Shown here: positions 33,778-46,400 of the stretch, in pieces
Layout of the letters: every line of letters starts with the position of its first letter
Numbering within the stretch: position 1 is the stretch's first letter
Assembly: GCA_027946555.1 (NCBI GenBank)
Contig: JAPEVC010000108.1
Span: 1 to 64,000 of the forward strand
Direction of reading: 5' to 3'
DNA from: Gnomoniopsis sp. IMI 355080
Lineage: Eukaryota; Ascomycota; Sordariomycetes; Diaporthales; Gnomoniaceae
Length of the DNA: 64,000 nt
Translations under genes and position numbers: made by a program
The notes under the pieces: model-generated
What the model was told of the DNA's origin: nothing
Seen by the model: only the letters and a program-made list of their open reading frames with translations
The model's database searches: none

Positions 33778-36101
33778 GAATTATGTGACTACCTTGCACG
33801 GGGGTATGCTAATCCGTGAGCAGAGTGCTGCATCTAAATGTTACTCCGCCGCTGTTGGCGAAGATTACGCGCTATTAGCAGAATCATACAATTTTTTGTG
33901 GTATTCCGTCAGGATTGGAAAACATACACAGCGTTTAAAATATAGCCACTCACCCCATGGTACCCAACTTCTAGATTTCTGCCCTCCCAATCACTACGGT
34001 ACAGATTATTCTAGACTATCTCCTTATTAGTGGGCCACCACCACGACATGACATCTTACAGCCTCCCCATGGGTGTCTTTACACGCCCAGGTCAAGAAAT
34101 TGATGACCATCGGGCGAAAGCTCGAAAACTGCTATGTCATTTATTGTTTCGAAAGAATAGGTTCATATGAATACGCTGTACGCAAGAGACGTTGTGGGCC
34201 TGGATCTAACATGCGGTGATCTTCCCACTGAACGAATGATGCCAGATCCCTGAACGGTAGACCCACCCCACCCGCGCCCAATTAGGCTAGCGTAGGTTTG
34301 ACCCTGTATAAAAAGTCAAGCACCAAAATATTTCTCCCGCGTTTCTCTCTTCACATTAACCTCGCGCGCTACAAGACACGAACGCGCATGGTGTCGTGCT
34401 CTACGGATTGTGGCTCTTTCGAGAGACTATTGACTTTTAGAGCCGTCGGTCTTCTTATTAACGAGAGTAGTCCGGTCTATTCTTTGGCTCATTGGTGAGT
34501 GGCACTCTCAAGGCTCTGCGCGCTGCAATCTCTTCCCTCCACACCCCAGCTTCTTATGATGATCGACCTTATATAATGGACGACTGCTTAGCCAAACCGT
34601 GCTGAAAACAGGTTTTCCTGTCTGAACGAAGCTTTCCCTTTCATCGCAATTCTGTCATATTCTTGTCTGGGGAGTGGAAGGCTGACACTCAAACAGGACC
34701 ACCCAAGTGGCTGCTTTCGCACTGAACTGCGCCCTTTGGTGCGGCGTACCAAAGTCTTGTTGTGTCGAGCTACGGAGTACATGTATATCCATTTCCCAGT
34801 GCCGCCGTAAGGAAGTTTGCGCAAACGGTCTCACTGGCCGAGCGAGCTCCCCGGCATTGCAATTTCCGCTCACTTGTTATACGGTCTTCAGTCACTACCG
34901 TGAGGAATCTCCCCGAGACAGTTTCTAGGACGTTCGTTCAAGTGAACAGCGCTGCCCAAATAGGTAGTTAAAATGCAAGCGACTGCGGGCTGCTTGTGGC
35001 CCAGTGGCTCAATGGTCGTCCCGGTGCTGATAGACCAGGTGTACTTGAGAGGAATTCCAGCATCAGATTTCACAGTACAAGTACCCGGCTGTGTCGGTGT
35101 GTCTCTCCCAAATCATGACGGTTCATCATCTCATGCTGCTCAGTATCCTATCAAAGCTCTCGTGAACAGCGCCTTTGCTACATGTGGAGGTTGTTGCCAG
35201 GAGAGCTAAAGGATTCCTCTCTACCCACGAATATTACAAGACGGCCTGGCAAAGCTTCATCATAGGTCAATCTCAGCCCTCGAGAGGCAAGTCCGTCGAA
35301 GGACGTTGTTGGGTCTGTTTTCACGTCTCTTTCTCGTGATACCAAAGCATGTTGCAGCTTGTAGCCAGAAATGAAGAGCAACAGGTCCGCCTGCGCTTGA
35401 CAGTTCTAGTTCACCGTTGATGGGACTACTCGAGTATTCCGTGGATGCTGCCATTCCGGCCAATGGATGGCCTTGCCTTTCGAGTTATCGTGGCCTCAAT
35501 CTGCACAGGCCCCTAGACTCAGTCGTGCTGCACATCAAAGCGACTTCTGCACTCGAATGGATGCATTTGGGAGAGCTGTTCCATGCCTTGTTGAATCAAG
35601 TAGATGATCTCGAATATGAGTGATTTGATTGTGAAGGGAGTGGTTAACGCCTGGCGACACATTTCTATGACCGCAAGCTTCAGGCAATAGAAATTGACAG
35701 TCGAAAGCGCATTGCTGCTGTGGTGTACAGATAGTCTTCCACAAGCGCACAAGCGCGCAATCGCCGTCTGAGCCCCGGTCGAAATTTAGCGAGCCCTCAT
35801 GACCAACTTGGAACGATCTAGACATTTAGAACGAAGCCATGCCTGACTACCTACACAAGTGGGTGGGAGTGAATGGGCCAGTGTATGGAGAGTATATTGG
35901 TCGAATTATAGTCCTCTCTAGATTGAATACTGAGATTCCTGCTCGTGAGCTTTCCTGCACCGACCCAGGCAAATCACCTCCAAAGCAGCCTGCCTGCCAA
36001 AGCCTGCTGAGTGAAATTCGTTTCCTGCCATTTAGTATCAACATCTTCCATTCCATGTAACGCCAGACCACCATAAAAAAACCCAGCTCTCATTGAGGGG
36101 A
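33778..36101. other. 2.3-kb intergenic region, nothing supported
   Basis: Lies between the 3' ends of the convergent AAA ATPase and Sos7 genes. Short frames on both strands lack domains. Confidence 0.5.
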
Positions 36102-36956
36102 TCAGTTCTCCATTTCCAACATCTTCTTCAGCGCCATCTCCGAGGCTCTCCACCAACGGCCCCTCTCCTCAAGATCATCTTCGACACCTCCAAGCGCCTG
36201 CTCCTTTCTCCTCTTCGCTTCCTTCGCAGCCGCGACACTGTTCTGTCTCTTTTGTTCCAATGGCTGCAACTCAGCCTGCATTCTTTCCATTTCCTTCTTC
36301 TTGCGAGGGACCTGGCTTCGTAACTGTTCGAGCTGTCGATCCAGCTCATGCCTCTGCCGTTTCTTCTCTGCAACAAGCTCTAGTGTCTTGGTGAGGGGCA
36401 GACTCAAACTGGGGTTCTCCCCCGGCTGCAACCGCTCCCTCAACTCAGCAATACGTTCCTCCAGTTCGGTGATTTTGGCCGGCAGATCTCGCAACGTGAC
36501 CGTCTCCATCCGCACTATATCATATCTCTTCGCAATCTCCTTTCCTCGCTGCTCCAATTCCTCTACCATATCTGCGACCTGCAATTTGAGCTGCTTCAGC
36601 TGCCCTTTGGCCGTGACATTCTGCCGCTCGAGTTCCAGGTTCTCCTGCGGTGACACGATCAGGGGAGGCTCGCCCACGATAGCCCGAATGAATTTCTCCT
36701 TTGTGACCTGCTCGACATAGCTGAAGCGCAGCTTGGCGAAGAGCTCTTTGTAATGCGCCAGATCCGCCTCCAGTGAAGCCGGCGTCGCGTCTACGGAGGA
36801 GTTGGACACATCCGAAGTGCGGACAGTATTCGCGTCCTCGCCCTGCTGAGGAAATGAGCTGAAGATGGGCTCACTGAGTTTGATGATTGAAATCTCGTGC
36901 TTTGATTGAAGATCCTCCAGGTCGCGGAGAACCTTCTCCGCCTTCGCGTGCGCCAT
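36102..36956 (-). CDS. sos7: Kinetochore protein Sos7, 284 aa
   Basis: Sos7 is a kinetochore component (in fission yeast, a partner of Mis12/Spc7-type proteins) needed for chromosome segregation. Seen: the conserved N-terminal signature HYKELFAKLRFSYVEQVTKE followed by KFIRAIVGEPP (residues about 68-98), then a long heptad-containing coiled coil with many Leu/Glu/Lys/Arg and an Arg-rich end (RGRWWRASEMALKKML). Start is the ATG giving MAHAKAEKVLRDLEDL. The frame is open about 30 codons further upstream but has no ATG there. Single exon. Divergent from the next gene across about 435 bp, suggesting a shared promoter. Confidence 0.85.
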   Translation of the reverse strand: MAHAKAEKVLRDLEDLQSKHEISIIKLSEPIFSSFPQQGEDANTVRTSDVSNSSVDATPASLEADLAHYKELFAKLRFSYVEQVTKEKFIRAIVGEPPLIVSPQENLELERQNVTAKGQLKQLKLQVADMVEELEQRGKEIAKRYDIVRMETVTLRDLPAKITELEERIAELRERLQPGENPSLSLPLTKTLELVAEKKRQRHELDRQLEQLRSQVPRKKKEMERMQAELQPLEQKRQNSVAAAKEAKRRKEQALGGVEDDLEERGRWWRASEMALKKMLEMEN

Positions 36957-37391
36957 AATATTGAGATGTGTTGCTCCCAGACTCTGACTTGAAGACGAGG
37001 CTTTGTTATCGGATCTATGGCGATCAGGAATATTTGTTGGAGACAATTACTTTCAACATCTGAGTGTTGACGTTTCTTCTCTTGAGTATGTTAACGTTTC
37101 GTCCGGGGCCAACAAAGGCTGAGTCTCATGTATGCATTGGTACCGCGTCGTTGCTCGTAGGCGCGAAATCGATTTAGTTATTGACATTGGGCCCAATCAG
37201 GCTTAGCGTGATCCGCTAAACGAGGTAGGTGGGGGCCCACTCGGCCGCATGCCAAGCGGGCAATGCGCTATGGACTTCGCTAGGGTCGAGATGTTAAGAC
37301 ATTCTCCAACCCGGCAGCAGACTTCAGTGTTCCATCTCCTTTTCATCGACACCATTTATCGCCCATTTTCTCGCCTTTGACTCCAGCAGAC
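36957..37391. promoter_or_regulatory. Bidirectional promoter of sos7 and the nuclear charged-protein gene
   Basis: The two start codons are 435 bp apart on opposite strands with no other gene between. No well-defined TATA box is visible; an ATTGG element occurs near 37185-37189. Shared regulation is an inference from spacing. Confidence 0.5.
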
Positions 37392-38620
37392 ATGGGGAAC
37401 GAAGATCTTCTCACCGACGATGCCGTTGCAGAGCTGCTCGTCAGCGAAGCAAAGGACTGTTCCCTCAAATACTCCACCATGGGGATGGAGGCATACACAT
37501 CATCCTCGTCATCGTCTTCCAGGTTCGCATCCGCCTTCCCATTCTCTGCCCGCTGTTACGCTGACTTTGAACATTCGTTAGGCCCGCGAACAAATTCAAG
37601 CCCAATACGCGCTTCTTGCGGAACATTATCAAGGGCACTGATCGACACAACAAGGCCCTTCTTGCCAAGGAACAGACTGAAGCCCAGGCACGCCTGAAGG
37701 ATCTTGCCGATGCTGAGGAGGCCAAGAGGCGGAAATACAGGCCCAGCGCGGGCGAGATACGTGGTCGTCAACTAGGCAATATCACAGCGCTTTTGTCGGG
37801 CAGTGCACCAAAACGAAAGCGGGCTGCGCCAGTAGAAGACGGGGACGAAGAGGTCTCAGCAATGCAGAAGGCAAGAGCTGCGGAAGACGCACGGCGTTTG
37901 GCGGATATGGCTGCGGCGAAGAAGCGTGCGAGAGAGAATAGAGGGAAGAGGAGGCGGTCCATGGAGCGTTATAGTGTGCGCAAGGGCAAGGACCGAACAG
38001 CCGATGGAGAGGACGAACTCTACGAGCGCCGGAACAGCTCGTCGGAGGAAGAAGACAGGAAAGAAGAGGACCGGAAGCGCCGACGGAAGGAGAGGTCGCG
38101 GTCACCACGGAACAGTCCTAAGAAACACCGCCATCGATCACCGCTAGGAGACTCGGGTAGGAAGAATGGCGCTGACGAGCAAACCGACCGATCACTTAGT
38201 CGACGTTCCGACCCAACAGAGCGCTCAACAAAGACAGACAATACCGAAGATGCGGACTCAGATCCACTTGAGGACTTAACAGGACCAAAGCCTCCACCGA
38301 AAATTCGTGGGCGCGGTGCGCTGCGAGGTGCATCTGGGATGGACTCACGCTTTACATCCGATTACGATCCGAAGTCTGATGTCCAGCCCGATGAAAACGT
38401 GCGTGACGATTGGGATGAATCCTTGGAAGCTTTGCGTGACAGAGCCAAGTGGAAGCAACAGGGCGCGGACAGATTGCGCCAGGCCGGATTTACGGAAGAC
38501 CAAATCAAAAAATGGGAGAAAGGTGGCGAGAAGACCATTGATGATGTGCAGTGGACCAAGAAAGGCGAGGGTCGGGAATGGGACCGGGGCAAGAATCTCG
38601 AGTTGGAAGATGAAGAATGA
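37392..38620 (+). CDS. Nuclear RS/charged protein, splicing-factor-38B-like annotation group, 2 exons, 389 aa
   Basis: Exons 37392-37522 and 37582-38620; the 59-nt intron has an unusual donor GTTCGC, a GCTGAC branch site and TTAG acceptor, and splicing yields the conserved N-terminal motif ANKFKPNTRFLRNIIK followed by DRHNKALLAKE. The middle is Lys/Arg/Glu/Ser-rich with nuclear-localisation-like KRKR and RS-like ERSRSPRNSPKK segments. The C-terminus carries a second conserved block (LEALRDRAKWKQQGADRLR, QAGFTEDQIKKWEKG, KGEGREWDRGK). Fungal relatives are commonly annotated as pre-mRNA-splicing factor 38B-like; I recognise the family pattern but not a demonstrated function. A Ser-codon run (TCATCCTCGTCATCG) sits just before the donor. 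Divergent from sos7. Confidence 0.8.
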
Positions 38621-39389
38621 TAGATGCTGCAACTCTGATGGTATATATATTGTTGTCGGTTCTCAGCCTATGTAGGTACCTGTTTTGGAGGTTCGGCATC
38701 ATTGGGAGACATTCTCGCAGCCGACTCCTTGTAGACTGGAGGCATTTCTTGGTCAAGAAGACGGTCACGAAGATACGGGTATAGCATCTGAACGGCGTTT
38801 ATGATGACAAGCAATTCATATATTAGCGTTTGTAGATTTTAGATGTGGAACACAGTGAGGTCACAACCACAAAGTGGTGATCTTATTTACTGTTGTCTCG
38901 TCATAATTCATTGCAATGATATGTATGCCTCACAGGCCCACGGCAGCGCTTCTAGTCAGGAGGAAAAAGTCTCGTAGGACATCATCACGTTCCCAAAGAA
39001 AAAGAAGGAAAAAACACGCACATCTGTGTGCTCCATATCATCCAACATTCATAGCCATAGCAAGAAACAGCCCGAAGGAATGATACCATTTGGACAGGGA
39101 GTCAATCATCGAGCTGCTTGGAGTACATACAAGGCGCCGGAGGCTAAAGTACAACAGGAAACGTTCGAGACCAAAACCTGCTGACGTCATGCTGCATCAC
39201 AAGCCAAAATTTTGGGCCAAGAAACGCGTGGGTCGCGACAACGAAGAGCTCCCACTTGCTTCGCTGTATTGAAAAACTCGGGAGTTCGGATATCTTTTTA
39301 ACTCTTTTCACTGGAAAATTCCATCTCCACCGTCCTTGCCCGAAGCTTTCCAACTCAATTCCTAGAAACAACCCGACACCCTCGCAATC
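38621..39389. other. Intergenic region upstream of the phosphotransferase gene
   Basis: Contains the downstream gene's promoter. The small frame at 39090-39272 has no recognisable domain and is probably chance. Confidence 0.5.
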
Positions 39390-40777
39390 ATGTACGTCCG
39401 GCAGGAAAAGCTGCCCGGGCTGAAGGAGTACAAGTACTCGTCTGTCGACCGGAGTCTAACGTCCAAATACATCTTGAAGCCCTTCTATACCAATGTGGTC
39501 ATCAAGTGCTTTCCCATGTCTATGGCACCCAATGCCATCACACTTACCGGCTTCGCGTTTGTCATCATTAACTTCTTGACGCTGCTGTGGTATAATCCAG
39601 GCCTCGATCAGGACTGTCCCAGCTGGGTCTACTACAGCTGGGCCATTGGTCTATTCTTGTACCAGACCTTTGATGCCGTGGATGGCACCCAGGCGTGAGT
39701 GGACTTACCGGTGGAGATACTTGAGCTGCTGTCGAGCAAAGCAGAGAGCTGACGCTTGTGTGCTTTATCTAGTCGCCGGACGCACCAAAGTGGACCCCTC
39801 GGAGAACTCTTCGATCACGGTGTCGATGCGCTCAACACTTCGCTCGAGGTCCTGCTGTTCGCGGGATGCAATAACATGGGACAGGGCTGGAAAACAATGG
39901 CCGGCCTGTTTTGCTGTATGTTAAGAGCTCTAGATCGGGAGAGCTTGCAATGACGATGGAAAATGCTGACCTTTTGATTCTGGCAGCGTGCTTGACGTTC
40001 TACGTTCAGACTTGGGACGAGTATCACACCAAGACTTTGACACTCGGACTCATCAACGGGCCCGTCGAAGGTGTTTTGCTGATCTGTGGCATCTACGCGG
40101 CGACTGGCTTCTTGGGCGGCGGACACGTCTGGTCCTACTCCGCCTTCGAAACTGTTGGCGTGCCCCATCTCTCCGTCATTCCGGACTTCATTTATAACAT
40201 GTCCTTCACCGACTGGTCCTTGGTACAAGGCTTTGTGGTGCTATGCATGAACACAATGGAGTCTTGCCGCAACGTGATCAAGGCCCGCCGAGCGCGCGGT
40301 GACCGCAGCCGATACGCTCTCGTCGGTCTGGCGCCCTTTTTCATTACCTGGTCGCTGATTGGCGCCTACTTGCTCCTGCAGCCCAACATTCTGCACAATC
40401 ATTTGGTGCCCTTTGCCGTCTTCTGTGGTTTGGTCAATGCCTACTCCGTGGGACAGATCATCACGGCACACCTGGTCAAGCTCGACTACCCCTATACCAA
40501 CGTGCTCATCCTCCCGCTGGCCTACGGTGTCATCGACTCGCTCGGCCCCTTCCTGCAGTACGAGGCTGGGCACCCGTGGCTCGGCTGGCCTAGTGCCTTG
40601 GGCGACGGTGTCTACCAAGTCGCGTACATGTTCTTGATGTTGGGTTGCGCTATTGGCATCTACGGCTCCTTCGTTGTGGATGTCATTGTTACAATCTGTG
40701 ACTACCTCGACATTTGGTGCCTGACCATCAAGCATCCATACGTGGAGCCTGCGGCCAACGGTAAGAAATCACAGTGA
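39390..40777 (+). CDS. Choline/ethanolaminephosphotransferase, 3 exons, 412 aa
   Basis: CDP-alcohol phosphatidyltransferase of the Cpt1/Ept1 type. It transfers phosphocholine or phosphoethanolamine from the CDP carrier to diacylglycerol, the last step of the Kennedy pathway, in ER/Golgi membranes. Exons 39390-39694, 39773-39915 and 39987-40777; introns of 78 and 71 nt with GTGAGT/GTATGT donors and GCTGAC branch sites. The catalytic signature DGx2ARx8Gx3Dx3D is complete across the first junction: D98 G99, A102 R103, G112, D116, D120. The rest is hydrophobic, with several predicted transmembrane segments. Length matches yeast Cpt1. Choline versus ethanolamine preference cannot be decided by eye. 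Confidence 0.95.
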
Positions 40778-42154
40778 GGTGTTTCAATTGATGCGTGGCG
40801 GGCAGCAAGTCGTCGACTAGTATAATAGATATACTTTTGCAACGTGCATAACCGCGCAAAAAGTAATGTTGTCGATCACTCTGTCCAGATTCACCGCAAC
40901 GTGGGTCCAGACCTGCAGATCACGATCATGAGGGCCACCCAGGATCTCCAGATCGCCGTCGGAGTTACTTTTCGGGGGGTTTTTGTGATCAGGATACATC
41001 TAAAAACAAAAAAGGAACAACAGCTGTTTCTCAGGCATGTTGATTGCTCTTATGGACTCATTTTCTTTGACCCGGTAATGGGCGCCACGGCGACAAAGCA
41101 GGCTTGTCGACAAAATAACGTCGTGGGCGAAGCGGGGCGCAAGGGGTACAATATGATTCAGGCTGAGCGTGGTTCGTTCATTTTTCATGCTTTCGGTAGA
41201 GGCATGGGGAAGGAAGTCCATGACTTAGGAGAATGGCAGAAGGTTTGCTAAGCGAGTTGCTGTGCGAGCGGGCAGGATATCGTTTTGATTTATTTCATGA
41301 TACCACTTGGGACGAGGTACGATGCCACGATACGGGGAGGATGGCAATAGATAGTGCCGCAGCCGTCTATGACAACAATGATAGGCAGCTTTCCAGCCCA
41401 GCATAGTGGTGCCTTCCAACTGCTAGTCCGCCTGTCGCCTGTGAAACGTGAGTAATGGTTCCAGAACTCGATCGCCTTCACATGATCATGTGGGCCCGGC
41501 CTTTATAGAATCCTCGTGCATGTCGATCATCCCCATCGCCCGCAGCCACATCTGAGACCAGGCACAAGCAAATTGAAGAGGCGTCGATTGCAACAATCCA
41601 TGTTCAGTGTCGGGAGTGTCCAACAAAAATAATGTAGATACCCATGCAACTGGAGCAGACAGAAGAAAGGCAACTGTCACCAACCAAAGCAAGTACTGAA
41701 ACACCGCTTCACTTGCCCCCCCTTAAGAAGATCTTTGCTCCAAGCCACACTGCAAAAGTTTTCGCCGGGTTCCTCTCCGTGTCAACATGCCCCCAGATGC
41801 AAAGTTCCCTGGTCCAGAATCCGCGTAATTCCCATAGCCCCCCAAACTCCTTTGCTGCCAAAGCCTCATCGCGAAATAGAATGGCGCTGGCGGCGTTTAG
41901 CGTTGAGAGACCTTTGTGAAATGGCCTCGAGCTTAGCCTACGCCGTCTTGCCGCGACTATGCGCACGAGCGCACTCGGTAACGCCCTTGGGCAGATACTA
42001 TCAAAACCCATCCTTAAATCCCAACTCCACTCCACGATGATCAAGGGGGCCATCCCCGAGCCATCTTGCCTGGCTCAGCCTGATAGGCCAGCATCATGGG
42101 TGTACAAACCCGTAATCTCAGAATACAAATCCCAATCTCATGTGACTGTAGCGC
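40778..42154. other. Intergenic region between convergent genes
   Basis: 3' flanks of the phosphotransferase and bZIP genes. Short frames only; no gene supported. Confidence 0.5.
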
Positions 42155-43464
42155 TCATAGCAGTTCATCACTTCCACTGGCCACGCTCTGCTCGATAGCC
42201 TCCAATATCGTCTTCTCCTCAAATACGGGTCCCTGTCCATCACACTTCGCCTGATGCTTTAGCCGGTTGCTGATGTCCGCGATATCCACCATTCCCCTCT
42301 TGTACAATTCGTGCCCGATGATGAAGTCCCATGTGGCCCCTGCTGCATACAGCCTCTCGCCATTATCGCTCGTGACGATCCGGTGGCTAGGTGTCTTGTT
42401 TGGGTGGAGTGACAGTACATTACTGTAGAAATCTGTTGGGTTATACTCCATGGGACCCGTAGTCATCATAGTCTGCTGCGAGGGCGACCCGCTACCCTCT
42501 CCGCGAACTGACGAGGTAGCACGTAGGATCTCATTCTCCGTGCTGACCTTTTGCAGGTCGCGTTTGAGCTTCTCGTTCTCAGTGGCGGTCTCTTGTTGTG
42601 CGGCTTCGAGAGAGGCAAGCTTTGCTTCAAGATCTTTGACATGACGTTCTTTGCGTTCCCGGAAGGCACGTTGACTGTACACGTCGAGGTCAGCGTACAT
42701 CCGGCTATATAGCATATCATGGAGTGGCGCTTTTGGTTTCCATAGATTTAGCCCACGGCAACATGCATGAGCCACAATCATGTTTTCCTCCAGCTTGAGT
42801 CATCCGTGGTGACTTACGCAGCACGGTTTTGAGCCTTCCGCCTCGACTGAGCCGGCGTAAGCTCTTCCTCATCAGCCGAGTTCGATCCTTGTCTGTCCAA
42901 ATCTCCCATGGGCTCAGACTTGGTCATAGCCAAGCCCGGCAGCTGCGTAGGCTTGACTGCAGCGCCGGTCGCACCGTTTACGCCAGGGTGCGACGGTTGT
43001 GGCTGTCCATTGTTGTGGATGACAGGGTGGTGATTTGGCGGCGTCGGTGGGCCCGGGAATGGCGGAGGAGGTTGTGCGCTGAAATGAGCGGCGGCATATT
43101 GATCGAAGTTCTGGAACTGTTCGCCCTGGTAATGGTCGAAGGCGTCCTGAGTAAGGCATGTGTAAGCCCTTCCGTCCAACAACAAAAGGCCGCTAGTCGA
43201 ATGGGCTGCAGAACGAGGCACGGGAAGAGGGAGGGAAAGCGGGTTCGATGAAGAGCCGCATCAAGTATAAGTACGCTGGCAAGGGACCGACAAAAGAGAC
43301 GCGCTGCTGGAAAGACTTACAGGAGGTGATGTGTTGTTGAATTCGTCGGAGGCGGCGGAGTTGGAATGCGAGGGTGTCAAAGGAGCGATGCTCAAAGGGA
43401 ATTGGTGATAGGGCGCTTGCTGAGGAGGCCCTGCGAAATACGCGGCGTGCTGTGAGTAGTCCAT
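42155..43464 (-). CDS. bZIP transcription factor, AP-1/Yap type, 3 exons, 330 aa
   Basis: DNA-binding regulator with a Yap/Pap1-type basic region. Exons 43321-43464, 42818-43146 and 42155-42674; introns of 174 nt (phase 0) and 143 nt (phase 2). The second intron splits the basic region, and splicing gives SRRKAQNRAAQRAFRERKER (149-168) followed by a leucine zipper to about 208 (LEAKLASLEAAQQ, ENEKLKRDL, ENEIL). The Gln between NRAA and RAF and the following Phe are Yap-class DNA contacts. The N-terminus is Gln/Pro/His-rich. A conserved C-terminal block (YNPTDFYSNV, GERLYAAGATWDFIIGHELY) marks a Pezizomycotina subgroup. There is no clear Cys-rich oxidative-stress domain as in Yap1, so a redox role should not be assumed. 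Start ATG gives MDYSQHAAYF. The 5' neighbour lies 3.5 kb away, divergent. Confidence 0.9.
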
Positions 43465-46400
43465 TGCTAGGCCGCGACACTGATATTTCAACCCTTCGCC
43501 TTTCTGTCACTGTAGGAACTCCTGGGATGTGTTGTGATGTCTCGTGCAGAGAATCAATAGCAGTGACTTGACAAAACGAAGTCAGCTTTGTGTCTCTCAG
43601 CTCGAGACGGAATTTGGTCGGGATCGATACAGTGATGAGCCCAACCGCGGCTTGGCGATCTACCAGCAAGATGGGGGGTCTGGGGAACCTTTGGTAGTGG
43701 TGGGCGGAGAATGACGGTTACATATACCTACTCCACAGTCTTAAGGCCCCCGGCAGAGACACATCAACGCCCAAGTCCCCTGTCAAGTCTGCGAGCTACA
43801 GGAGTCAGTTTCCTAGGCCTGGCCAGCCAGCCAAGTGTCATCCCAAGTGCTCTGCAGGTAACTGGCCGCCAACCCGGTCAAGACGAGATGCAGCAGTAGC
43901 TGCTCCTAAACCTAATGCACGTGGACGTTCCCCGGGCTCGGCTCGAACATTGAAGTGTCCCGTACTGCGTATATCGCCAAATGACTGCCAACTTCTGGTG
44001 GGAGGCAGACAAACTCAGTTGGGCGACCTTGAAACTTCCAAGCCACAGGAAGCTTCCCACCATCATCTGCCACGCGACCACTCTCCCGTAATTTCAAAGA
44101 GAAGGCATAAATCCCTATCGATTCCTCTCTGACACGCAGTGGCATGTTCTCAAAAGGTGGTCAAGCTGAGACACCACTAGTGTCTGTTGTCATGCCTTTG
44201 CAGGTTCACCAGCCATTTACAGCCTGCGCCACTGGAGCATCGCGGGCCAGTGCACCGCTTTCTCTGCGGCGGGTCATTTGGCAGCTGACAAGCCTCGTCT
44301 TTAGATGAGATCCTCACGTCTCATGAGCTTGTCTGTTCCAAGCGGCTGAGTCCATCTGTTGCTTTTCAAGACCCCTGGATCTTGTCTTTCCTTGTCTACC
44401 CAACCGGCAAGAAGGATCGCACAGGGCTGACATCGAAACATTGCGGCTCCTCACATTGGCAGTCCGAAGCATAGTCCAATGAGTGGGCCTCATAAGCCGA
44501 CCGTCTTTTGGACAGTTGGACGTGGCGATAACTTGTGGTCGGAGCTTCGCTCTCCGAGGACACTCGAGAGTGACCGTCCTTCATACCGGCTCTGGATGGC
44601 ATTCATGGCCTATTCCGTTGTCTCTTTTCTATGCTGCATGCTATGGGAAATGCGGCCTCGCCTCGGCGAAAGCGTTGTGCAACACACTCGTACTGGTCAT
44701 GTCTTCTTACCAAAGCCAAGCGGCCTCGATACTTTATCTGTGTCCGCGTGCAACCTCGCGTTTCCAGGCACGTTCTCGTCATATTCTCGACATTGGCCAA
44801 GACTGCATTTCCTTTGAAAGCCTGTGGAAATAGACGGAACTCAAGGTTGCACACTTACCCGCGATAAGAAGCCGGTTCCCCGGATAATTCAAAGAAGACC
44901 TCTTGCTCGCGTGCTGCCATCCGCCTGTATTCGTATTGGTACGTAATGGCTGTCATTTCTCATTCGCTCAATGCTGGCTGATCGTAGTGTTCGCCTGTGA
45001 GTCTATTTGGCACAGAGACATCAATAAAAGTTGTTGCACAAGTGTGGTACCAGCATCGACTAATGTCCAACGGTGACTGTGCTGACCGCCATATGCATAC
45101 ATGCGGCAACGAATTTCCTCTACGGAGTTTGGCCTTCGGGTGACCAAACCTTGAGATAGTTGAGAACGATCAGCAGCCAATACCGTCCAGGGCCACGGCA
45201 AAGCTGCCGCATCTTCGACAGTCATATATGGAAGGTGACAGGTCAAAATACTGGGAGCGTGGACCAGTATCTGTCCCATGTATTTGCGGTGTATCTCCAT
45301 CAGCAGGCTGAATGTCTGGAAGGCTGACAATGCTGGTATAATAGCGGTTTAGCCGCAGGTCCCGGAGCACGCATCTGACCATGCAGGCCAACCGAATCGA
45401 CTCCATCAATGGAGAAAGAGACGTGGGCTCTTTTTTTCGCGCCCTCTGCAGGCCGATCATCTGCTTGATATGACTGGCATTGGTTTGCTTGGTACAAGCA
45501 TACGGCCGCCACTTGGGCTGCTCGAGCGGCAGAATAGTGATTCTGCCCCAAAGCTTGACCTTGGCGAGGGTCTGCTTGTAACTCATGAGTCTTCTTCTAC
45601 TGTCAATGCTGGCTGCGCTTCGCCGTCAGCTCAAAAGATTTCCCAAGATGGTTAACAAGACGGATTGTCCCTACGAATGGCTAGCATATGTCGGAGCAGA
45701 GGAGGCTGCCAAATGACGGTATATTGGGCCCCGAGTTGCAATTCATGTGAGGGTATGGGTTGAACGAAGGCTGATCCCCATTCTGAGCGAGTGTCTCGAG
45801 TGAACGTCCTCAATAGTGGTGGATGTTGGGCAGGTTTCTTACAATCTGTCAAACTCAAGCAACAATAGGAAAGCACGGGTTCCTTCATACCTAGACAGGA
45901 CACCACTCAGCTTTGTTTGTGGTCTCTCTCTCGAGACGAGCCTTGGTCCTACATATGTTGCACTTTGCTTCCCTTATGTTTTGTGCCTTTTCCTTGACAC
46001 TGGTTGATCCAAGTACAAGACGTACAAGTCATATATGTACTCGGCCGAGAACGCATACATGTTGCTGGTCGCGTTGGTAACAATAGAGGGAAGCGAAGTG
46101 TCAAGGCATACACTACTTTGGATGGCATATCTGTATCCTTGATTGCATATGGACTGGGAAACAAATGCATTCTTTGAGAAGCGAAGTGTGAGCAGTAGAG
46201 TTCAGGAGATGCACCTTGGAGTTGGTGGAGCAGTGTGAGGTGGATTCAATTGATCGAGTTGGGAGTGGGTGATATTGGGACTCGTGGGGAAGGAGCTTGC
46301 TCTGTCTCCCTCTTGGAGTGCAAGTGGACAGAGTGAGCCTGAACCTCAATATGTCCCAAGTGCAAAAGTGCAGGTGGGTTGCTAGGTCGTTGCCTTGGGA

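Noticed and set aside
44968..45586. Minus-strand frames possibly from a decayed gene
   Set aside because: Some segments look protein-like, but the two frames overlap in different registers, no splice model joins them and I could not name a family.
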